A stretch of DNA of 64,000 nucleotides from Campylobacter sp. CCUG 57310 (GTDB taxonomy: Bacteria > Campylobacterota > Campylobacteria > Campylobacterales > Campylobacteraceae). Positions 35,765-44,816 of the stretch are shown here, piece after piece. The position numbers and the translations under genes are program-made. How positions within the stretch are numbered: position 1 is the stretch's first letter; the number at the start of each line of letters is the position of its first letter. The notes beneath the pieces are model-generated. The model did not search any database and was not told the DNA's origin. It saw only the letters and a list, made by a program, of their open reading frames with translations. The DNA is taken from positions 434,001-498,000 of the forward strand of contig NZ_CP053845.1 in NCBI RefSeq assembly GCF_013201975.1. Reading direction: 5' to 3'.

Positions 35765-36837
35765 AGGCTCTCCAAAAATTTTTTTATATTATCTTTTGCC
35801 GTTTGGATGTCATAATTTTGCTTTACAAACATAGAGGCATTTTTTCCGTTTTGCTTTGCTAGATTTTTGTCTTTTGTATATAAATTAATTGCTTTAGTAA
35901 GCGCATCCGTATCTTTGAATTTTACGCAAACACCTCTATCTTTAAGCAGTAAATTCATAGGTTCTATATCAAATGCAACAATAGGCCTAGAGAGCGCCAT
36001 AGCCTCAAGAAGTGCAGTGGGTAGCCCTTCAGTATGGGATGGAAATACAAAAATTTCAATTCCTTTTATGATATTGGCGACATCTTTTCTAAAGCCCGTA
36101 AATATAATTTTATTTCTAAGATCTTTTTGAAAACCTGATAAAATTTCTTCTTTAACATTATCTTTGATGCCTCCGCCAAAAACTCCCCATATATTTTCAT
36201 TCTCAGTCATTGCTTTTTTAAGGGAGTCTGCAAACTCATAGACTCCCTTTTTTTTATAAAGCGCAGAAAACATTCCTACGGTTATAGCTTCTTTTGGTAT
36301 ATTAAATTCTTGTTTAAAAGTAGAGTTTGAGCTGTTTAAATCATTAAAATCAACAGTGGTAGGCATATAAAAAATTTTATTTTCATCTACTCCTATATCT
36401 TTTAAATAAGCGCATATTGGCGGACTTACGGATATTATTTTATCAAATAGCCTTTTATGCATAAATTTACTAATATTGCTTTTGATAGGAAATTGATTGT
36501 GCCTCTCTCTGGCAAATTTAACTCCTTTTTTACGATAAAACACTCCTGCTATGGCACCTACCCAACTATCTGTTGAGCCGTTTGTTATAACCAAATTGAT
36601 ATTTTTGTCTTTGATTATTTTGCACAGTACAGGAATGCTTTTATGATAAGTTTTTTTACTCATCTTGCATTCAAAAACTTCAAATCCTTTTTCTTTGGCG
36701 ACTTCTGAAATTTGAGAATTCGGATTACAAAACAGCATTGCATTATGCCCCAACTCGCGCGATAAAACCATTTCGTTTATTACTTTGTTTTGCTGACCGC
36801 CCCAATTATAAAGCGTTTCAGTGTGCAGTATGTTCAT
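35761..36837 (-). CDS. GT4 glycosyltransferase, LOS locus
   Basis: 358 residues: HTETLYNWGGQQNKVINEM at the N-terminus, MPTTVDFNDL before the donor half, and the EX7E element SHTEGLPTALLEAMAL. A paralogue of the 32460-33557 gene. The start overlaps the end of the GT9 gene by 20 bases and its stop overlaps the deacetylase start. Donor and acceptor not determinable from sequence. Confidence 0.82.
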   Translation of the reverse strand: MNILHTETLYNWGGQQNKVINEMVLSRELGHNAMLFCNPNSQISEVAKEKGFEVFECKMSKKTYHKSIPVLCKIIKDKNINLVITNGSTDSWVGAIAGVFYRKKGVKFARERHNQFPIKSNISKFMHKRLFDKIISVSPPICAYLKDIGVDENKIFYMPTTVDFNDLNSSNSTFKQEFNIPKEAITVGMFSALYKKKGVYEFADSLKKAMTENENIWGVFGGGIKDNVKEEILSGFQKDLRNKIIFTGFRKDVANIIKGIEIFVFPSHTEGLPTALLEAMALSRPIVAFDIEPMNLLLKDRGVCVKFKDTDALTKAINLYTKDKNLAKQNGKNASMFVKQNYDIQTAKDNIKKFLESL

Positions 36838-37918
36838 TTAGTTTTTCTTTAATTTTTGATTTTATTTCTTCTATCTCTTGAGCGTCAAATTCGACTAGAC
36901 AATTACTTATTTTTGAGCCGTTGCAGCCGTCTTTTTGACAGGCCACACACTCCCAATCTTTTTGAAACACATAGTGTTTGCCCATGCCTTGATTGCCTCT
37001 TGCTTTTTCATAGCTTTGCTGCGCTTCATTGTCCCAAGGAGCCCAAATTTGCGCATTGCTCGGTCCAAAAAAAGCGATGCAAGGCGTATCGTTCGCGACT
37101 GCTATATGCATGATAGCCGTATCTACGCCGACATAAAGGGCTGATTTTTTACTAAGAGCTGCAACTTGCTTTAAATTTAATTTGCCTCCTAAATTTAAAG
37201 GAGCGGATTTGCAAATTTTAAGCACGCTTTCTAGTTTTTTTAACTCCGTTTCGTTATCGTCGCTTGTTAGCACAACTTGCACTTTAAGCTCGTTTTGACA
37301 GTAGTCGATTATCTGTGCTGCAACCTCATCGTTTATGCATTTAAACATCCATCTACTAGTTATATGCATATGCACGAAAATTTCCGGAAGCTTAAGATGA
37401 GATATCAAATTTTCATCAAATTCTATACTAACTCGCTTTGTTTTAGGCTCAAACCCAAGGGCTCTAAGAGCGTCTAAATTTATCTCAACCATATGCTTTG
37501 GAGTATCTATTTTAGGTACTTTATGGGTAATTAGTCTATTTAGTGTTTTGTTTTTGCCTTCATATCCTACGATTTTTTTAATTTTGGCGTATTTTGCTAT
37601 GATGATACCGCGATCGCCTGTTGTGGTTTGCACGGCGATATCGTATTTTTCTTTTTTTATGGCGTGTATGTATTTTAGTTCTGTTATCACTTTTTTAAAA
37701 AAGCTTGAATTTTGCACCTTTGTCCTATCGTAGATATGGATTTTACGGATATTAGGATTTCCTTCTATCATAGCTTCGCAGCCTTTATTTAGTGCGAAAT
37801 CAATATCGGCACCTGGAAAATGATAACGCAAATTTTCAATCAACGGAGTGGTTAATAACACATCTCCGATATTTCTAAATTTCATAATTAAAATTTTAAG
37901 TCTTTTTTCTTTTTTCAT
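36818..37918 (-). CDS. GT9 heptosyltransferase (WaaQ-like)
   Basis: 366 residues from the ATG at 37916-37918, which forms an ATGA overlap with the previous stop and gives the standard start KILIMKFRNIGDVLLTTPL. A further in-frame start 60 bases upstream would lie inside the preceding gene. The donor site reads GVDTAIMHIAVANDTPCIAFFGPS. A four-cysteine segment near the C-terminus (CVACQKDGCNGSKISNC) resembles the cysteine cluster of WaaQ/WaaF-type enzymes. Probably adds the third heptose. Confidence 0.83.
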   Translation of the reverse strand: MKKEKRLKILIMKFRNIGDVLLTTPLIENLRYHFPGADIDFALNKGCEAMIEGNPNIRKIHIYDRTKVQNSSFFKKVITELKYIHAIKKEKYDIAVQTTTGDRGIIIAKYAKIKKIVGYEGKNKTLNRLITHKVPKIDTPKHMVEINLDALRALGFEPKTKRVSIEFDENLISHLKLPEIFVHMHITSRWMFKCINDEVAAQIIDYCQNELKVQVVLTSDDNETELKKLESVLKICKSAPLNLGGKLNLKQVAALSKKSALYVGVDTAIMHIAVANDTPCIAFFGPSNAQIWAPWDNEAQQSYEKARGNQGMGKHYVFQKDWECVACQKDGCNGSKISNCLVEFDAQEIEEIKSKIKEKLNEHTAH

Positions 37919-38610
37919 TTTATATATTTCCAAAATGTGTATTGAGCGTAAAGTTTTGCGATTACGTATCCGCGCCAACCGTCCATGAAGCCTTTTTTTA
38001 GGATAAAAAGCCTAAAAAACGTCCAGGTGGGATTAAAAATCGCTTTAAATTTGCTTTTTTTGGCGCCAAGGCTAGAGTAGCGATTTTGTTTGGCGATAAA
38101 CTGCTCTATACTCTCGTAGGCGTAGTGCTTTAGCAGATTTTTTAATTCTCCGGTATTGCCGTTTACAACCACCTTTTCATGCACCTCTTTGTCATTGAAA
38201 TTTGCTTTATTTTTGTTAAAAAGCCTGACGGTAAAATCAGGATAAAGCCCCATACTTCGCACCTCTTTACCAAAGAACAAATTTAGCCTAGCTACTTTGT
38301 AAGCATCAAATTTGGGCTCTTTAAGCACGGATAAAATTTCATCTTTTAGTAAAGGCATTATAACCTCATCGCTATCAAGAGCAAACACCCAGTCGTTACT
38401 TGCAAACTCTATTGCAGCGCGCTTTTGCTTGCCAAATCCAAGCCAGCTTTGATGCTGAAATTTGACATTTTCAAACTGCTTGCAAATTTGCTCGGTTTTA
38501 TCGCTTGAGCCGCTATCAAGCACTATGATCTCATCCGCAAAACTCGCACTTTGTAAAACTTCTTTTAAGTATTTTTCGCTGTTAAAAGTTAAGATCACGA
38601 CGCTTAGCAT
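37915..38610 (-). CDS. GT2 glycosyltransferase, WaaE/KdtX-like
   Basis: 231 residues. The GT-A fold begins MLSVVILTFNSEKYLKEVL; VLDSGSSDKT and the DxD-type ALDSDEVI are clear. Short GT2 proteins of this shape add beta-glucose to heptose I in LOS. It overlaps waaM by seven bases and the GT9 gene by four. Confidence 0.82.
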   Translation of the reverse strand: MLSVVILTFNSEKYLKEVLQSASFADEIIVLDSGSSDKTEQICKQFENVKFQHQSWLGFGKQKRAAIEFASNDWVFALDSDEVIMPLLKDEILSVLKEPKFDAYKVARLNLFFGKEVRSMGLYPDFTVRLFNKNKANFNDKEVHEKVVVNGNTGELKNLLKHYAYESIEQFIAKQNRYSSLGAKKSKFKAIFNPTWTFFRLFILKKGFMDGWRGYVIAKLYAQYTFWKYIK

Positions 38611-39497
38611 CTATAAATTTCCTCGTTAAAATGCTTAAATCGCTTATGAAACCAAAAATACTCATCAGGCTTTTCTCTTATAAATTTTTCTGTCGCATCC
38701 GCTTGGGCTTGCGTGGCTTTTAAAACGGCCTCTTCTTTATCAAATTCCTTAACGTCAATCGGCTCAAAAAAGCAAATTTCGCTTTTGTTTTTATCTTGCG
38801 TTCTTATAAAGGCAGGGATGATAATCGCACCAGTTTTTTGGGCTAAAATGCTTGCCGCAGGCGTATGAAGAACTTTTTTGCCAAAGAAATTTACTTCTAT
38901 GCCGTCACTTTTTGCAGTGTTTTGATCAACTAAAATCCCAACAGGTCTGTGCTCTTTAATGCTTTTTATGATCTGCTTTGCCCCACCTGTTTTATCGATC
39001 ATGAGTATATCAAATTGCGTGCGATTTTTGGCTAAAATTTTTTGCATTGCCGGGCTATCAAGTTCTCTTCCTACGACCGCGGCTTTTCCAAATTTAGCAG
39101 CCATCGCAAGAGCAAAAAGCTCCCATTCGCCGTAATGCGCGGTTTGAACTATTATCGGGCGATTTGCATTTGATGCGTTTTCAAAAATTTCAACATTTTT
39201 AAAGCTAACTTTATCTAAAACTTTTTGTTTTGTCGTGTCTTGATTTTTGATGAAATTTATGGCGAATTTCGCGTAATTTTTATACGTGTTTTGAATGATC
39301 TCTTCGCAAACTTGCTTGTTAATCTCGCTTCCGTAGGCGAAATTTAGATTGGCCCTTATGATTTTAGTGTGCTTTTTGTCAAATTTATAAAATAAAAACG
39401 CAATAAAATTTAAAATCTGATTTAGTATAAAATCAGGCAGGATAAAAATCATAAATTTAAAAAACAGATATAAGCAAACATAGCCAAAATCACGCAT
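38604..39497 (-). CDS. waaM: Lipid A late acyltransferase (HtrB/LpxL family)
   Basis: 297 residues with an N-terminal membrane anchor. TAHYGEWELFALAMAAKFG carries the HxxxxE/D catalytic motif, and VGILVDQNTAKSDGIEVNFFGK is family-typical. It adds a secondary acyl chain to lipid A. I choose the ATG at 39495-39497, where AAAAAGG sits seven bases upstream; a TTG 27 bases earlier is less likely. The start overlaps the waaC stop, the same waaC-waaM pairing as in C. jejuni. Confidence 0.92.
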   Translation of the reverse strand: MRDFGYVCLYLFFKFMIFILPDFILNQILNFIAFLFYKFDKKHTKIIRANLNFAYGSEINKQVCEEIIQNTYKNYAKFAINFIKNQDTTKQKVLDKVSFKNVEIFENASNANRPIIVQTAHYGEWELFALAMAAKFGKAAVVGRELDSPAMQKILAKNRTQFDILMIDKTGGAKQIIKSIKEHRPVGILVDQNTAKSDGIEVNFFGKKVLHTPAASILAQKTGAIIIPAFIRTQDKNKSEICFFEPIDVKEFDKEEAVLKATQAQADATEKFIREKPDEYFWFHKRFKHFNEEIYRC

Positions 39498-40473
39498 TAA
39501 GCAGCCTTTTTGCGGTATTAGCAACTAGGCTTGGCGAAATTTCTCTTATGCAAAGATCGCTTTTGTCTATCTTTCTTGCATCTATTTTTTTGCCCGTGTC
39601 AATTGTCTGGTTTATGGGGGTTAAAAAAGCGTTTCTATTGCTAGGACGGTTGCCAAAAAGCGTGATAGAAGCGATGTTTTGTGCCCAAGCAAGATGGGTT
39701 ATACCGCTATCGTTTCCAATCACCAAATCACACCCCGAGATAAAATCCACCATCTCTTTTAAGTTTAGCCTTTCAAGTAGCTTTGCGTGAGTGTCTTTTG
39801 CGATCTCTTTGGCTTTTGCTAGCTCTTGTTTGCCTGCATGACACAAGTAAATTTCAAAATCTTTAAGCGAATTTATGACCTCTTTAAATTTATCGTAGCA
39901 CTTGCTCTCTTCGCTTGCAAAAGGCGCTATCAAAATGCGTTTAGTTTCATTTGAAGGCCGTGCGGGTATAGCACTAAAACAAGGTTGCTTTGCTAAAATT
40001 TCCTCTTTGCTGAAGCTGAAATTTAAGGCGTTTGCAACTAGGCTTAGGTTTCTAATTATGATATTTTCTTCGTAGTCAATGCTAAATTTATGCTTGTAAA
40101 AGTAGCTTGCAAAGCTTTCTTTGACGCTATTTTTATCAAATCCGTAGGTTTCATCGCCTAAAATTTTAGCAACTACGGCTGATTTGATAAGTCCTTGAAG
40201 GTCTATTATCACGTCAAATTCGCTCAAATTTTTTAAGATCTTATAGCTTGTTTTAAACTCTTTTTTCTTTAGCAGCAAGCTTACAAGCCTGTCTATCAAA
40301 GGATGATCCTTTAAAATTTCGCTAAATCTCTCATCTGCTATCCATGTTATGCGTGCGGCGGGCAAATTTCTTTTGATAAATTGCAATACTATGCTTGCGT
40401 GAATGATGTCGCCAAGAGAGGAGAGCTTAATGATGGCAATGCTTAAATTTGAGCCTTTAAAATCAGAATTCAT
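39490..40473 (-). CDS. waaC: LPS heptosyltransferase I
   Basis: GT9 enzyme adding the first heptose to Kdo. IAIIKLSSLGDIIHASIVLQFI at the N-terminus and GNDSGITHLAWAQNIASITLFGNRP in the donor site are characteristic of WaaC. 327 residues. First gene of the minus-strand waaC-waaM-GT2-GT9-GT4-deacetylase run and the second boundary of the LOS locus. Confidence 0.93.
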   Translation of the reverse strand: MNSDFKGSNLSIAIIKLSSLGDIIHASIVLQFIKRNLPAARITWIADERFSEILKDHPLIDRLVSLLLKKKEFKTSYKILKNLSEFDVIIDLQGLIKSAVVAKILGDETYGFDKNSVKESFASYFYKHKFSIDYEENIIIRNLSLVANALNFSFSKEEILAKQPCFSAIPARPSNETKRILIAPFASEESKCYDKFKEVINSLKDFEIYLCHAGKQELAKAKEIAKDTHAKLLERLNLKEMVDFISGCDLVIGNDSGITHLAWAQNIASITLFGNRPSNRNAFLTPINQTIDTGKKIDARKIDKSDLCIREISPSLVANTAKRLLNA

Positions 40474-40497
40474 TTACCGCTTTGTCTTAAAATTTGA

Positions 40498-40503
40498 TAT
40501 GAT
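40498..40503 (+). promoter_or_regulatory. Possible -10 element of the exonuclease gene
   Basis: TATGAT in TTTGATATGATTTT, 31 bases upstream of the ATG, in the 61-base divergent gap with waaC. Confidence 0.35.
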
Positions 40504-40534
40504 TTTACAAATATTTGGCTAAAAAAGGTTTGAA

Positions 40535-41554
40535 ATGGCTAAAAATTATATCTGCGTGTTTGACTGCGAGACCATCCCGGATGTGGCGCTTTTACGCCAA
40601 ATTTATGGCTATAAGGGCGATGATTTAAGCGTTTGTAAGCAGGCGTTTGCAGCTCAAAAAGAACTTAGCGGAAGCGAGTTTTTGCCGGTGTGTTTTCATA
40701 AAGTTGTTGCTATCTCTGCTGTTATGGCGGATGAATTTGGTAAATTTTTGCGAGTTAGCACGATGAAAGGAGCCAACGAACATGAAATTTTGGCTAAATT
40801 TATAGGATTTTTAAACGAACACAACCCGCGCCTAGTTAGCTTTAACGGGCGAGGATTTGATCTGCCTATGATAATGGTGCGTGCCATGAGATATAACCTT
40901 TCAAGTCCGGCTTACTTCGAGAGTGAAAATAAAGAGCTTAACAAAAACAAATGGGAGAACTACCGAAGCCGTTATGACGGACGATTTCATCTTGATTTGC
41001 TTGATCATATCAGCGATTTTCGCGCCGTTAGCGGACTTAAGCTTGATACGCTTTGTGCGAGCTTAAATTTGCCGGGCAAATACGACGTGCATGGCGATCA
41101 GGTAACTGATATGTTTTTTAGAGGTGAGCTTGCCAAGATAAATGAATACTGCGAATCAGACACTTTAAATACATATTGGCTTTTCCTTAAATACGAGCTT
41201 TTGCGCGGAAATTTAACGAGCGAGGATTATGCAGATTTCTTAGCCGCAATGAGTGAATTTTTACTTAAAAACTGCCCTGAGATGAGCTATACTCCGGTTT
41301 TTTGCGAGGCTGTGGATATAGAGCTTGCGAGATTAAGGGGCGAGCTTGATTATGAGATTGTGCATCTCCAAGAGGACGCTTGGGATGAGGTTTATGAAGA
41401 GTTTGAGGCTGTTGATGTCGGCAAGCTTGATGAGCATTTGGCAAAGAGCGGCCTTGAAGGCTTAGTAAAAAAGGGAGGCGAGGTTAAATTAAAATCAAAA
41501 TCCGAGCCTAAATTTGAAGAAAAACTACCGGAGATAAATATCGACGAGGAGTAA
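40535..41554 (+). CDS. Predicted 3'-5' exonuclease of the PolB-like family
   Basis: 339 residues. DEDD-type nuclease motifs: VFDCETIPD (about 8-16), SFNGRGFDLPMI (about 99-110) and EYCESDTLNTYWLF, as in stand-alone PolB-proofreading-like exonucleases. Residues after about 240 are acidic and lysine-rich, without recognised domain. Likely cytoplasmic DNA maintenance; the exact substrate is unknown. It begins the plus-strand segment after waaC and is followed by an imperfect hairpin. Confidence 0.85.
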   Translation: MAKNYICVFDCETIPDVALLRQIYGYKGDDLSVCKQAFAAQKELSGSEFLPVCFHKVVAISAVMADEFGKFLRVSTMKGANEHEILAKFIGFLNEHNPRLVSFNGRGFDLPMIMVRAMRYNLSSPAYFESENKELNKNKWENYRSRYDGRFHLDLLDHISDFRAVSGLKLDTLCASLNLPGKYDVHGDQVTDMFFRGELAKINEYCESDTLNTYWLFLKYELLRGNLTSEDYADFLAAMSEFLLKNCPEMSYTPVFCEAVDIELARLRGELDYEIVHLQEDAWDEVYEEFEAVDVGKLDEHLAKSGLEGLVKKGGEVKLKSKSEPKFEEKLPEINIDEE

Positions 41555-41615
41555 AACTTAAAGTTAATTTTAAGACTGAAGAGGCTAAATTTTGACTTAA
41601 ATTGATGTAAGTTTT
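41553..41615 (+). terminator. Imperfect long hairpin after the exonuclease gene
   Basis: AAAACTTA (41553-41560) pairs with TAAGTTTT (41608-41615), and inner segments TTTTAAG/CTTAAA pair as well, separated by mismatches. Weak, A+T-rich; a tentative terminator. The rest of the gap to 41704 shows only a possible TATGAT box near 41656. Confidence 0.3.
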
Positions 41616-41704
41616 AAGAAAAAATAAGTAGGATTAAGTCAAAACTTAGTTTAGATATGATTAATTTGCTTAAATGAAATTTAAATTATTTTAAAAGGTG
41701 AGTT

Positions 41705-42409
41705 ATGTGTAAAAAATCATTACCAATCATTTTTTTGGTGGCTTGTACTATGGTATTTTCAGGATGTGCCCAAAAAAGCGGTGCTAAAAAGATAGACGAT
41801 ATACAAGGGCTTTATAAGTATAAGGATGGATATTACGTAGTAGGCGATAAATATAGTTTTAAGATAAACGAAACTTCAAAAGTTGATGATGCCAAGCGTT
41901 TTTATAGTAGCGAATTTGGAAGTAAGATAGAAGATGATTTTGCTTCAGTATGTATATATGAAGAAGAAAAGAAGATGGTGGGCACTTATATCATATTTCT
42001 TGATAAGAAGCTATTTTCAAATGAGAGATATGAGAAGCTAAAAGTATCTTTTGAGATGTTTGATCCGAGTAAAAATATACAAGGAGCTCATATCATGAAA
42101 AGTTTTTTAGAATCTGGCTATATAACTGGATATTATTATCTAAGTGGAGATATAATAAATATAAACAATAGCAAGAAAAAAGAGATATTAAAATTCGGTA
42201 AATTTGAAAATCCTATCAAAGTTTATACGGATAAAGAGTGTAAAGAGCGTGGGATAAATTTTGAAAGTGTAGGCTTAGTTGCTTTTGGTACATTGGGGCT
42301 TGCTGCTAATGTGGCGTTATATGTTGCCGTGCCCCCACTTTTGATAGTTCCTGCGACATTTGTTGTTGGTCGTATGTTTGTTTGCATGTTGGGCGGTAGA
42401 TGTAGTTAA
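41705..42409 (+). CDS. Putative lipoprotein with hydrophobic C-terminus, unknown
   Basis: 234 residues. A lipoprotein signal (MCKKSLPIIFLVACTMVFSGC) places the lipid on Cys21. The middle is soluble, mixed alpha/beta and rich in Lys and Tyr (IQGLYKYKDGYYVVGDKYSF). Residues about 190-228 form a long Gly/Ala/Val/Pro-rich hydrophobic stretch ending CMLGGRCS, unusual for a lipoprotein and perhaps membrane-inserting. Good AAGGTGAG site. No family recognised. The epimerase follows after 17 bases. Confidence 0.75.
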   Translation: MCKKSLPIIFLVACTMVFSGCAQKSGAKKIDDIQGLYKYKDGYYVVGDKYSFKINETSKVDDAKRFYSSEFGSKIEDDFASVCIYEEEKKMVGTYIIFLDKKLFSNERYEKLKVSFEMFDPSKNIQGAHIMKSFLESGYITGYYYLSGDIININNSKKKEILKFGKFENPIKVYTDKECKERGINFESVGLVAFGTLGLAANVALYVAVPPLLIVPATFVVGRMFVCMLGGRCS

Positions 42410-42426
42410 AATTTAAAGGAATGCAG

Positions 42427-43485
42427 ATGAAAATTTTATTAACGGGAACCGCGGGGTTTATCGGATATCACCTGTCTTTAGCGCTTGCAAAGCGTGGCGA
42501 TGAGGTCGTGGGGTTTGATAATATAAATGACTATTATGATGTAAATTTAAAATATGCAAGGCTTGAAAACGCGGGCTTTAGCAGACAAGATATTAAAGAA
42601 AATGAGCTCATAACATCTAAAAAATATCCGAATTTACATTTTATTAAAGCTGATTTGGCTGATTTGGCCGCGCTTGAGAGGCTTTTTGGCGAATTTAAAT
42701 TCGATTGTATCGTAAATTTAGCCGCTCAAGCCGGAGTTCGTTATTCACTCATAAACCCTCATGCTTACGTGCAAAGCAATCTGGTCGGATTTGTAAATTT
42801 ACTTGAGTGCGCGCGCAAATTTGAGCTTAAAAATTTTGTCTACGCAAGCTCAAGCTCGGTTTATGGATTAAACGAAACAATGCCTTTTAGCACTCAGCAC
42901 AGCACCGAACATCCTATAAGCTTATATGCCGCAAGCAAAAAGAGCAATGAGCTTATGGCGCACACTTATAGCCATCTTTTTGGCTTGCCGACTACGGGAC
43001 TTAGGTTTTTTACGGTGTATGGACCTTGGGGGCGACCTGATATGGCGCTGTTTTTGTTTGTCGATGCGGCGCTTAAAAATAAGGAGATAGACGTCTTTAA
43101 TCACGGAAAGATGAAGCGCGATTTTACCTATATCGATGACATCGTAAAAGGCATAGTTAAATGCGTGGATAATCCTGCGCGCAAAAACGAATCTTGGAGT
43201 GGCTCAAATCCCGATCCTGCCACATCAAAAGCGCCTTATAAAATTTACAATATCGGGAACAATAATCCAGTTGAGCTGATGGATTATATAAAGGCTATCG
43301 AGATAAAAATCGGGCGCGAGATAAAGAAAAATTTCATGCCTATACAAGCAGGCGACGTGCCTGCTACATATGCCGATGTGAGCGGGCTGATCAATGATTT
43401 TGATTATAAGCCAAGCACAAGCGTAAATGATGGCGTGGCGAAATTTATGGAGTGGTATGTGGAGTTTTACGGGGTTAAAATTTGA
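42427..43485 (+). CDS. UDP-glucuronate 4-epimerase-like NAD-dependent epimerase
   Basis: 352 residues from the ATG at 42427, six bases behind AAAGGA; the ATG at 42421 touches that site and is unlikely. Rossmann motif LLTGTAGFIGYHLS, catalytic ASSSSVYG and YAASKKSNE (YxxxK), and the block GLRFFTVYGPWGRPDMA are diagnostic of the CapI/LspL group that interconverts UDP-GlcA and UDP-GalA. A UDP-glucose dehydrogenase that would supply UDP-GlcA lies at 49227-50549. The stop overlaps the ligase start. Confidence 0.87.
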   Translation: MKILLTGTAGFIGYHLSLALAKRGDEVVGFDNINDYYDVNLKYARLENAGFSRQDIKENELITSKKYPNLHFIKADLADLAALERLFGEFKFDCIVNLAAQAGVRYSLINPHAYVQSNLVGFVNLLECARKFELKNFVYASSSSVYGLNETMPFSTQHSTEHPISLYAASKKSNELMAHTYSHLFGLPTTGLRFFTVYGPWGRPDMALFLFVDAALKNKEIDVFNHGKMKRDFTYIDDIVKGIVKCVDNPARKNESWSGSNPDPATSKAPYKIYNIGNNNPVELMDYIKAIEIKIGREIKKNFMPIQAGDVPATYADVSGLINDFDYKPSTSVNDGVAKFMEWYVEFYGVKI

Positions 43486-44336
43486 GAATTTTTACTCTTG
43501 TTTTGCTGTTTTTTGCTGCTCTTGTTCTGCCTTCTTTGGCTGGCGAGCAAGCAAGTAAAAACACAAAATTTGAGCTTTTAAAGCTTAGCGAATTTGACCA
43601 AAGAGGCGTAAGCGGGTATCTAGTAAGCGAAAAGCTTGACGGCGTTAGAGCTTATTGGGACGGAGAAAATTTACTCTCAAGAAGCGGTAAAAAGATAAAC
43701 GCTCCTAAAAATTTCACTTTGTATTTTCCGCCTTTTGCGCTTGACGGTGAGCTTTATACGAAACGAGGCGAGTTTGAAAAAATCCAGTCGATAGTGATGG
43801 ATAAAAAGCCTGACGAAAAAGCTTGGCAAGAGATCAAATTTTACGTTTTTGACGTTCCAAGCGATGAAAAAGGATTGCTTAAACGCTTTGAAAAACTTGA
43901 AAATTTTCTACTGAAAAATGAGCTTAGCGGCGAAAAAATAAAGATAATCAAGCAGATAAAATTAAGAGATAATGCCCATCTTGAAGAAATTTTAGATGAG
44001 ATAATTGCATTTGGCGGCGAAGGCGTGGTGGTTCGCAAGCCAAATTTAGCCTATCATCACGGCAGAAGTAAAAACGATATGAAATATAAAAAATTTAAAG
44101 ACGCAGAGTGCAAGGTCGTTTCGCTTAATGAAGGCAGTGGCAAATTTAAAGGCAAATTAGGCTCCGTAACTTGCGAAACGAGCGATAAAAAGCGTTTTAA
44201 GATAGGCTCAGGTTTTAGCGATGAGGAGCGAATAAATCCGCCAAAAATCGGCGAAGTGATAACATATAAATTTCAAAATTTAACCGCAAACGGAATTCCT
44301 AGATTTTCTGTTTTTGTAAGAGTTAGAAAGGATTAA
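43482..44336 (+). CDS. Exported ATP-dependent DNA ligase LigE
   Basis: 284 residues. An N-terminal Sec signal (MRIFTLVLLFFAALVLPSLAG) is followed by a minimal ligase: adenylation motif EKLDGVRAYWDG (nucleophile Lys51), FALDGELY, GEGVVVRKPN, MKYKKF, and a C-terminal OB fold with GSGFSDEER. Such small periplasmic ligases occur in Campylobacter, Neisseria and Haemophilus and are thought to act in competence or on extracellular DNA. The start is TTG overlapping the epimerase stop. Distinct from the replicative NAD-dependent LigA. Confidence 0.88.
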   Translation: MRIFTLVLLFFAALVLPSLAGEQASKNTKFELLKLSEFDQRGVSGYLVSEKLDGVRAYWDGENLLSRSGKKINAPKNFTLYFPPFALDGELYTKRGEFEKIQSIVMDKKPDEKAWQEIKFYVFDVPSDEKGLLKRFEKLENFLLKNELSGEKIKIIKQIKLRDNAHLEEILDEIIAFGGEGVVVRKPNLAYHHGRSKNDMKYKKFKDAECKVVSLNEGSGKFKGKLGSVTCETSDKKRFKIGSGFSDEERINPPKIGEVITYKFQNLTANGIPRFSVFVRVRKD

Positions 44337-44337
44337 G

Positions 44338-44365
44338 AAGCCGTTTTACTGACCCCAAATGGCTT
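44338..44365 (+). terminator. Hairpin terminator after ligE
   Basis: Nine-pair stem (44338-44346 with 44357-44365, one G-U) starting two bases after the stop, followed by a T-rich stretch. Confidence 0.6.
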
Positions 44366-44434
44366 TTGTATTAAATTTTATAATTTTTAAGACTTAAATT
44401 TAAGATTTATGACTTATATTTATTTTCAAGTTTT

Positions 44435-44704
44435 TTATTTTTTTATTTCGGTATCCTTAAAAAAATCGCAAATATCACATTTAAATAGTTTGGATAGCTT
44501 AAATAGATGCAGCAGGTTAAAGTGTTTGCCGTGAGCATTATTTTCCATATTGGCGTGAAATCCGCTTGATGCTTGCCCTATACTCAGAGCTGTTTCTAGC
44601 TGACTCAAACTCCTATCCTGCCTAATTTTCTTTACGTTTGAAGCAACAGTATCTAAAAATTTATTATTCTCTTCTTCTGTCGTTATTTCCGGTAAATTTA
44701 GCAT
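44435..44704 (-). CDS. XRE-family helix-turn-helix regulator
   Basis: 89 residues. A Cro/C1-type HTH spans about residues 18-72 (VASNVKKIRQDRSLSQLETA ... LHLFKLSKLFKCDICDFF), preceded by a short acidic leader. It is divergent from the unknown 275-residue protein; a perfect 21-base palindrome lies eight bases upstream of its own ATG and a second lies upstream of the partner, so it very probably represses both. Lower G+C than the flanking ligE and nrfA genes, which suggests transfer. Confidence 0.85.
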   Translation of the reverse strand: MLNLPEITTEEENNKFLDTVASNVKKIRQDRSLSQLETALSIGQASSGFHANMENNAHGKHFNLLHLFKLSKLFKCDICDFFKDTEIKK

Positions 44705-44711
44705 TTCATTC

Positions 44712-44732
44712 CTATAGAAAAGTTTTCTATAG
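44712..44732. promoter_or_regulatory. Operator 1: perfect 21-base palindrome
   Basis: Ten-base arms CTATAGAAAA and TTTTCTATAG around a central G. It sits between the XRE ATG and a minus-strand TATACT (44741-44746), covering the likely transcription start and leader of the regulator gene. It shares the core TATAGAAA with operator 2. Confidence 0.8.
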
Positions 44733-44765
44733 GTTTATTTAGTATAAAATCTATTTACAATTTGT

Positions 44766-44784
44766 TATAGAAATCATTTCTATA
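44766..44784. promoter_or_regulatory. Operator 2: perfect 19-base palindrome
   Basis: Nine-base arms TATAGAAAT and ATTTCTATA around a central C. The centre lies 53 bases from that of operator 1, close to five turns of B-DNA, so both sites face the same side and could be bridged by a bound dimer pair. It overlaps the region where the promoter of the 44817 gene must lie. Confidence 0.8.
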
Positions 44785-44816
44785 GAGATTATTAAAATTT
44801 AAAAAGGAGTTAAGCT

